A DNA stretch of 64,000 nucleotides. Origin: Streptomyces olivoverticillatus (GTDB lineage Bacteria > Actinomycetota > Actinomycetes > Streptomycetales > Streptomycetaceae). Each line of letters starts with the position of its first letter. The stretch's first letter is position 1. The stretch is from assembly GCF_014203555.1 (NCBI RefSeq), contig NZ_JACHJH010000006.1, forward strand, positions 418,325 through 482,324, read 5' to 3'. The notes under the pieces were generated by a model, which worked only from the letters and a program-made list of their open reading frames with translations, searched no databases and was not told the origin of the DNA. Positions 61,084-64,000 of this stretch are shown one piece after another. Both the position numbers and the translations under genes were made by a program.

Positions 61084-62754
61084 TCACTCGCCGGAGAGCA
61101 CCGCCTGCGCGGCGAGCCGCGCCTCCTCCGCCGAGTCCGTGGCCCGCGCGGCCGCCGCCGCACGCTCGCACTGGGCCAGCGTGTGCTTGGCCAGCGTGGC
61201 GCGCACATACGGAATCGACGCGGCACCCATGGACAGGCTCGTCACGCCCAGCCCGGTCAGCACACAGGCGAGCAGCGGGTCGGACGCGGCCTCGCCGCAC
61301 ACACCGCAGCTCTTGCCCTCGGCCTTGGCGGCCTCGGCCGACGCGGCGATCAGGTCCAGCAGCGCAGGCTGCCACGGGTCCTGCAGCCGCGAGACCGCAC
61401 CGACCTGACGGTCGGCGGCGAAGGTGTACTGCGCCAGGTCGTTGGTGCCCAGCGACAGGAACTCCACCTCCTGCAGGATCGAGCGCGCCCGCAGCGCGGC
61501 GGAGGGGATCTCCACCATCGCACCGAACTTGGCCTGCAGCCCGGCCTCCCGGCAGGCATCGGCGAACGCCTTGGCATCGGTCCGGTCCGCCACCATCGGG
61601 GCCATGACCTCGAGGTAGACCGGCAGGCCCTCGGCCGCCTTGGCCAGCGCGGTGAGCTGCGTGCGCAGCACCTCCGGGTGGTCCAGCAGGGTGCGCAGAC
61701 CGCGCACGCCCAGGGCCGGGTTGGGCTCGTCGGCCGGGGTCAGGAAGTCCAGCGGCTTGTCCGCGCCCGCGTCGAGCACCCGGACGACCACACGGCCCTC
61801 GGGGAACGCCTCCAGCACCTTGCGGTAGGCCTCGATCTGCTTGGCCTCGGACGGCGCCTTCTTGCTGTCGTCGAGGAAGAGGAACTCGGTGCGGAACAGG
61901 CCCACGCCCTCCGCACCCGCCTCGACGGCGGCCGGCACGTCGGCCGGACCGCCGACGTTCGCCAGCAGCGGCACCTTGTGCCCGTCGGACGTCGCACCCG
62001 GGCCGGACGAAGCGGACAGCGCCGCCTTGCGCTCCTCGGCCGCCTTCGTCAGCTCGGCACGCTTCTCCTCGCTCGGGTCGACGAAGATGTCGCCCGTGCT
62101 GCCGTCCACGGCCACCACCGTGCCCTCGGCAAGCTCACCCGCGCCCGGCAGCGCGACCACGGCGGGCACTCCCAGCGCCCGGGCGAGGATGGCGCTGTGG
62201 CTGGTCGGCCCGCCCTCCTCGGTCACGAAGCCGAGCACCAGCGTGGGGTCCAGCAGCGCCGTGTCGGCGGGCGCCAGGTCCCGCGCGATGAGGACGTACG
62301 GCTCGTCGCTGTCCGGCACACCCGGCATCGGCACGCCCAGCAGTCGCGCGACGATGCGGTTGCGGACGTCGTCGAGGTCGGCGACCCGGCCCGCCAGGTA
62401 CTCGCCCGCGTTGGCGAGCAGCGCCCGGTAGGCGGCAAAGGCGTCGTACACCGCGCGCTCGGCGGTGCTGCCGACGGTGATGCGCCGTTCGACGTCGGCC
62501 ATCAGCTCCGGGTCCTGCGCCATCATGGCCTGGGCCTCGAGCACGTGCTGGGCCTCGCCGCCGGCCAGGTTGCCGCGTGCGATGAGGTCGGCGGCCACAG
62601 CCTCGACCGCCTGGCGTGCGCGACCCTGTTCGCGCGGCGCCTCGTCGGCCGGGATCTGCTTGGCCGGCGGTTCCAGGACCGCCGTGCCCATGTGCCGCAC
62701 CTCGCCGATCGCCACACCGTGGCTCACGCCGACGCCTCGCAGCGTTGTCTCCAT
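61084..62754 (-). CDS. ptsI: PTS enzyme I
   Basis: 556 residues. Active-site His 186 in EEGGPTSHSAILARALGVPAV, PEP-binding segments GAEGVGLFRTEFLFLD and LDAGADKPLDFL, and the C-terminal FLSLGTNDLAQYTFAADRQ with SCGVCGEAASDP. It moves phosphate from PEP to HPr and so feeds all PTS permeases and, in this window, the DhaM domain. ATG 62754 has GGAGAAGAGGA. Downstream of crr with a 247-bp, hairpin-rich spacer that probably allows separate control. Confidence 0.96.
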   Translation of the reverse strand: METTLRGVGVSHGVAIGEVRHMGTAVLEPPAKQIPADEAPREQGRARQAVEAVAADLIARGNLAGGEAQHVLEAQAMMAQDPELMADVERRITVGSTAERAVYDAFAAYRALLANAGEYLAGRVADLDDVRNRIVARLLGVPMPGVPDSDEPYVLIARDLAPADTALLDPTLVLGFVTEEGGPTSHSAILARALGVPAVVALPGAGELAEGTVVAVDGSTGDIFVDPSEEKRAELTKAAEERKAALSASSGPGATSDGHKVPLLANVGGPADVPAAVEAGAEGVGLFRTEFLFLDDSKKAPSEAKQIEAYRKVLEAFPEGRVVVRVLDAGADKPLDFLTPADEPNPALGVRGLRTLLDHPEVLRTQLTALAKAAEGLPVYLEVMAPMVADRTDAKAFADACREAGLQAKFGAMVEIPSAALRARSILQEVEFLSLGTNDLAQYTFAADRQVGAVSRLQDPWQPALLDLIAASAEAAKAEGKSCGVCGEAASDPLLACVLTGLGVTSLSMGAASIPYVRATLAKHTLAQCERAAAAARATDSAEEARLAAQAVLSGE

Positions 62755-62790
62755 CGTTCCTCTTCTCCGGGACAAAGAGATCCGGGTGAT

Positions 62791-62998
62791 CCACGACACA
62801 TGCCGTGGTAGCGTGGTGCCCTGCCCTTTGGGCAGCGGTCAGGGCTTGACCGCGCCTCAGCTCCGCGGAGTTGAGGGGGAAGCCCCGCATATGGGGCGGA
62901 GTCACTTCACCCGTGTCCGGTTGAAATTAAAATGCTGCGGCTTGTCCGCCGCTGTGGATGATGAGTAACGCCATCTGGGATACGTCGCAGATGGCGTT
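62791..62998 (-). promoter_or_regulatory. crr-ptsI spacer with seven inverted repeats, including a terminator after crr
   Basis: Inverted repeats in order on the plus strand: CCACG/CGTGG (62791-62808), CTGCCC/GGGCAG (62821-62835), CGGTCA/TGACCG (62836-62852), CTCAGCTCCGCGGAGTTGAG (62856-62875), GCCCC/GGGGC (62882-62897), GCGGC/GCCGC (62937-62952) and AACGCCATCTG/CAGATGGCGTT (62967-62998). The last lies just after crr and is an 11-bp perfect terminator or attenuator. AT-rich GAAATTAAAATG at 62923-62934 may hold the -10 of a ptsI promoter on the minus strand. Confidence 0.6.
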
Positions 62999-63001
62999 GG
63001 C

Positions 63002-63451
63002 TCACTGCCAGGTGAAGAGGACGTCGCCCGCCTTGAGATCGCTGTCGTCGCGGAGATCGGCCAGCACGTCCGGCGTGGCCTCGAGCGCAACGACCGGGCA
63101 GATCGGGGACTTGCCGGCCTCCTCGACGGCCACGGGGTTCCAGCGCACGACGTCCTGTCCGCGCGTCACGGTGTCGCCCTTGTTGACGAGCAGTTCGAAG
63201 CCCTCGCCGTTGAGCTGGACGGTGTCGATGCCGAGGTGCGTCAGCACGCCGTGGCCCTCGCTGTCGACGACGACGAACGCGTGGGGGTGAAGCGAGACGA
63301 TGACACCGTCAACGGGCGAGACCGCCGTCGCGGGCTCGCGCACGGGGTCAATAGCGGTACCGGGTCCCACCATCGCGCCGGAGAAAACCGGATCGGGCAC
63401 TGCCGCGAGTCCGATGGCACGTCCGGCGATCGGGGACGTCACGGTGGTCAT
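63002..63451 (-). CDS. crr: PTS EIIA-glucose-type protein (Crr)
   Basis: 149 residues, one EIIA-Glc domain: VSPVDGVIVSLHPHAFVVVDS and the phosphorylated His 72 in GVLTHLGIDTVQLNG, with GFELLVNKGDTVTRGQ. It passes phosphate to sugar IIB domains, and in related species to a GlcNAc permease. Start ATG 63451 with GGGAGG. First gene upstream of ptsI. In S. coelicolor the equivalent operon is under DasR control, but I could not find a convincing dre site upstream here. Confidence 0.95.
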   Translation of the reverse strand: MTTVTSPIAGRAIGLAAVPDPVFSGAMVGPGTAIDPVREPATAVSPVDGVIVSLHPHAFVVVDSEGHGVLTHLGIDTVQLNGEGFELLVNKGDTVTRGQDVVRWNPVAVEEAGKSPICPVVALEATPDVLADLRDDSDLKAGDVLFTWQ

Positions 63452-63592
63452 GGGAAGCCTCCCAGGGGTGAAGATTCATCACGCGCCGTCACTGCCTGTC
63501 CTGGACGGCGCACTGGCCAGAAGCGTATGTCATAGGAACTAAGGATTCCGCACGAGCGCGCGAGGGGTGAGCGTGTGCGGTCCGTAATCGAT

Positions 63593-63621
63593 TTGCCTCG
63601 CGTGTGCGGGACATGTACTGT
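63593..63621 (+). promoter_or_regulatory. rRNA operon promoter candidate
   Basis: -35 TTGCCT (63593-63598), 17-base spacer and -10 TACTGT (63616-63621), about 380 bp before the window's right end. Fits an HrdB-type rrn promoter. Further downstream promoters are likely (for example TAGAGT near 63774), as rrn operons of Streptomyces have several. Confidence 0.6.
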
Positions 63622-64000
63622 CAGATCCCTGCCCACGACCGAGGCTTGCAGACAACTGCGGCGCGACGGGGGCGGCACCTCTCATCGGATAAGATCCAAT
63701 TCCGGATCTGCTCTGGTTTTCCGTGTGCGAATTTCACGGAAAGCGGGGCGGTAAGGAAGCGGGAAAAGTCCTGATAGAGTGTGAAACACCGAAGGGAAGC
63801 GCCCGGAGGGCCCGGTGAAACGGGACCAAAGGAAGCGTCCGTTCCTTGAGAACTCAACAGCGTGCCAAAAGTCAACGCCAGATATGTTGACACCCCGTCC
63901 ATCTCGATGGATGAGGTTCCTTTAAAAGTCCTTCCTTAGGGAAGGCACACAGCGAGGACGCTGTGCACGGCCGGGCTTATTCCGCCTGGCTGTGCCGCTC
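63622..64000 (+). ncRNA. Leader of 16S-23S-5S rRNA operon (16S gene begins beyond window)
   Basis: The stretch CCTTGAGAACTCAACAGCG at 63844-63862 and the following CCAAAAGTCAACGCC are well-known parts of the Streptomyces rrn leader and include the boxA-like antitermination element. Local hairpins: TCCATC/GATGGA (63898-63911), CCTTCC/GGAAGG (63930-63945) and CACAGCG/CGCTGTG (63948-63965). The GGCCGGGC and GCCTGGC stretches near the end probably form the start of the processing stem around 16S. No protein gene occurs between 63452 and 64000. Confidence 0.85.

Noticed and set aside
63452..63560. DasR (dre) site upstream of crr
   Set aside because: Best match, TGTCCTGGACGG, agrees at only 7 of 12 positions with TGGTCTAGACCA; not enough to call.

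Overview
The window is chromosomal DNA of a streptomycete. GC is very high, many starts are GTG, genes overlap by GTGA or ATGA, and Actinobacteria-specific genes are present (RbpA, a four-gene conservon, SPW-repeat protein, DUF742). The order chitinase / acyl-CoA dehydrogenase / lnt-ppm / rbpA / conservon / GH31 / acetoacetyl-CoA synthetase / ptsI-crr / rRNA operon looks like conserved core synteny of the genus. No insertion sequence, CRISPR array, tRNA gene or phage gene was seen.

Layout. 1-4.3 kb: the end of a cytochrome P450 and an isonitrile-synthase (DIT1/PvcA family) gene, convergent with a siderophore-type ABC importer. 4.5-13.3 kb: PIG-L deacetylase, SpoIIE-type phosphatase, a DhaL-DhaM fusion, a secreted GH18 chitinase with a classic direct-repeat promoter, acyl-CoA dehydrogenase, an Lrp regulator and an amidohydrolase. 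13.8-16.8 kb: lnt-ppm-fxsA (lipoprotein acylation, polyprenol-phosphate mannose). 16.9-19.9 kb: rbpA with a SigR-type promoter, then a divergent YczE/MocR pair. 19.9-27.8 kb: FtsK-like protein, ankyrin protein, secreted glycosidase, DNA ligase LigB, SEDS protein and a winged-helix protein. 27.9-33 kb: an operon of atypical P450, lipase, cyclooxygenase/alpha-dioxygenase-type fatty-acid dioxygenase and a small helical protein. 33.5-35.5 kb: SPW protein, small acidic protein, GT4 glycosyltransferase. 35.5-41 kb: a pyroglutamate locus (gntR-pxpABC divergent from DUF969-DUF979-pcp). 41-48.4 kb: a three-gene MukBEF/JetABC-like SMC complex with no nuclease subunit. 49-53 kb: conservon cvnABCD. 53-63.5 kb: glycerol kinase, VanX-like dipeptidase, GH31, acetoacetyl-CoA synthetase, a hypothetical protein, ptsI and crr. 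63.5-64 kb: promoter and leader of an rRNA operon whose 16S gene lies just outside.

How genes work together. The PTS proteins (EI, EIIA), the DhaM domain, glycerol kinase and the chitinase point to linked control of carbon uptake and C3 metabolism. Pcp, DUF969/979 and PxpABC form a plausible release, transport and hydrolysis route from pyroglutamyl peptides to glutamate. The most interesting unit is the P450-lipase-dioxygenase operon. Its enzymes keep the residues for making a fatty-acid hydroperoxide, and its P450 lacks the usual oxygen-activation residues, so I read it as a bacterial oxylipin (prostaglandin-like) pathway. The second is the nuclease-less condensin-like operon. All functional calls rest on motifs read by eye; no database search was run.
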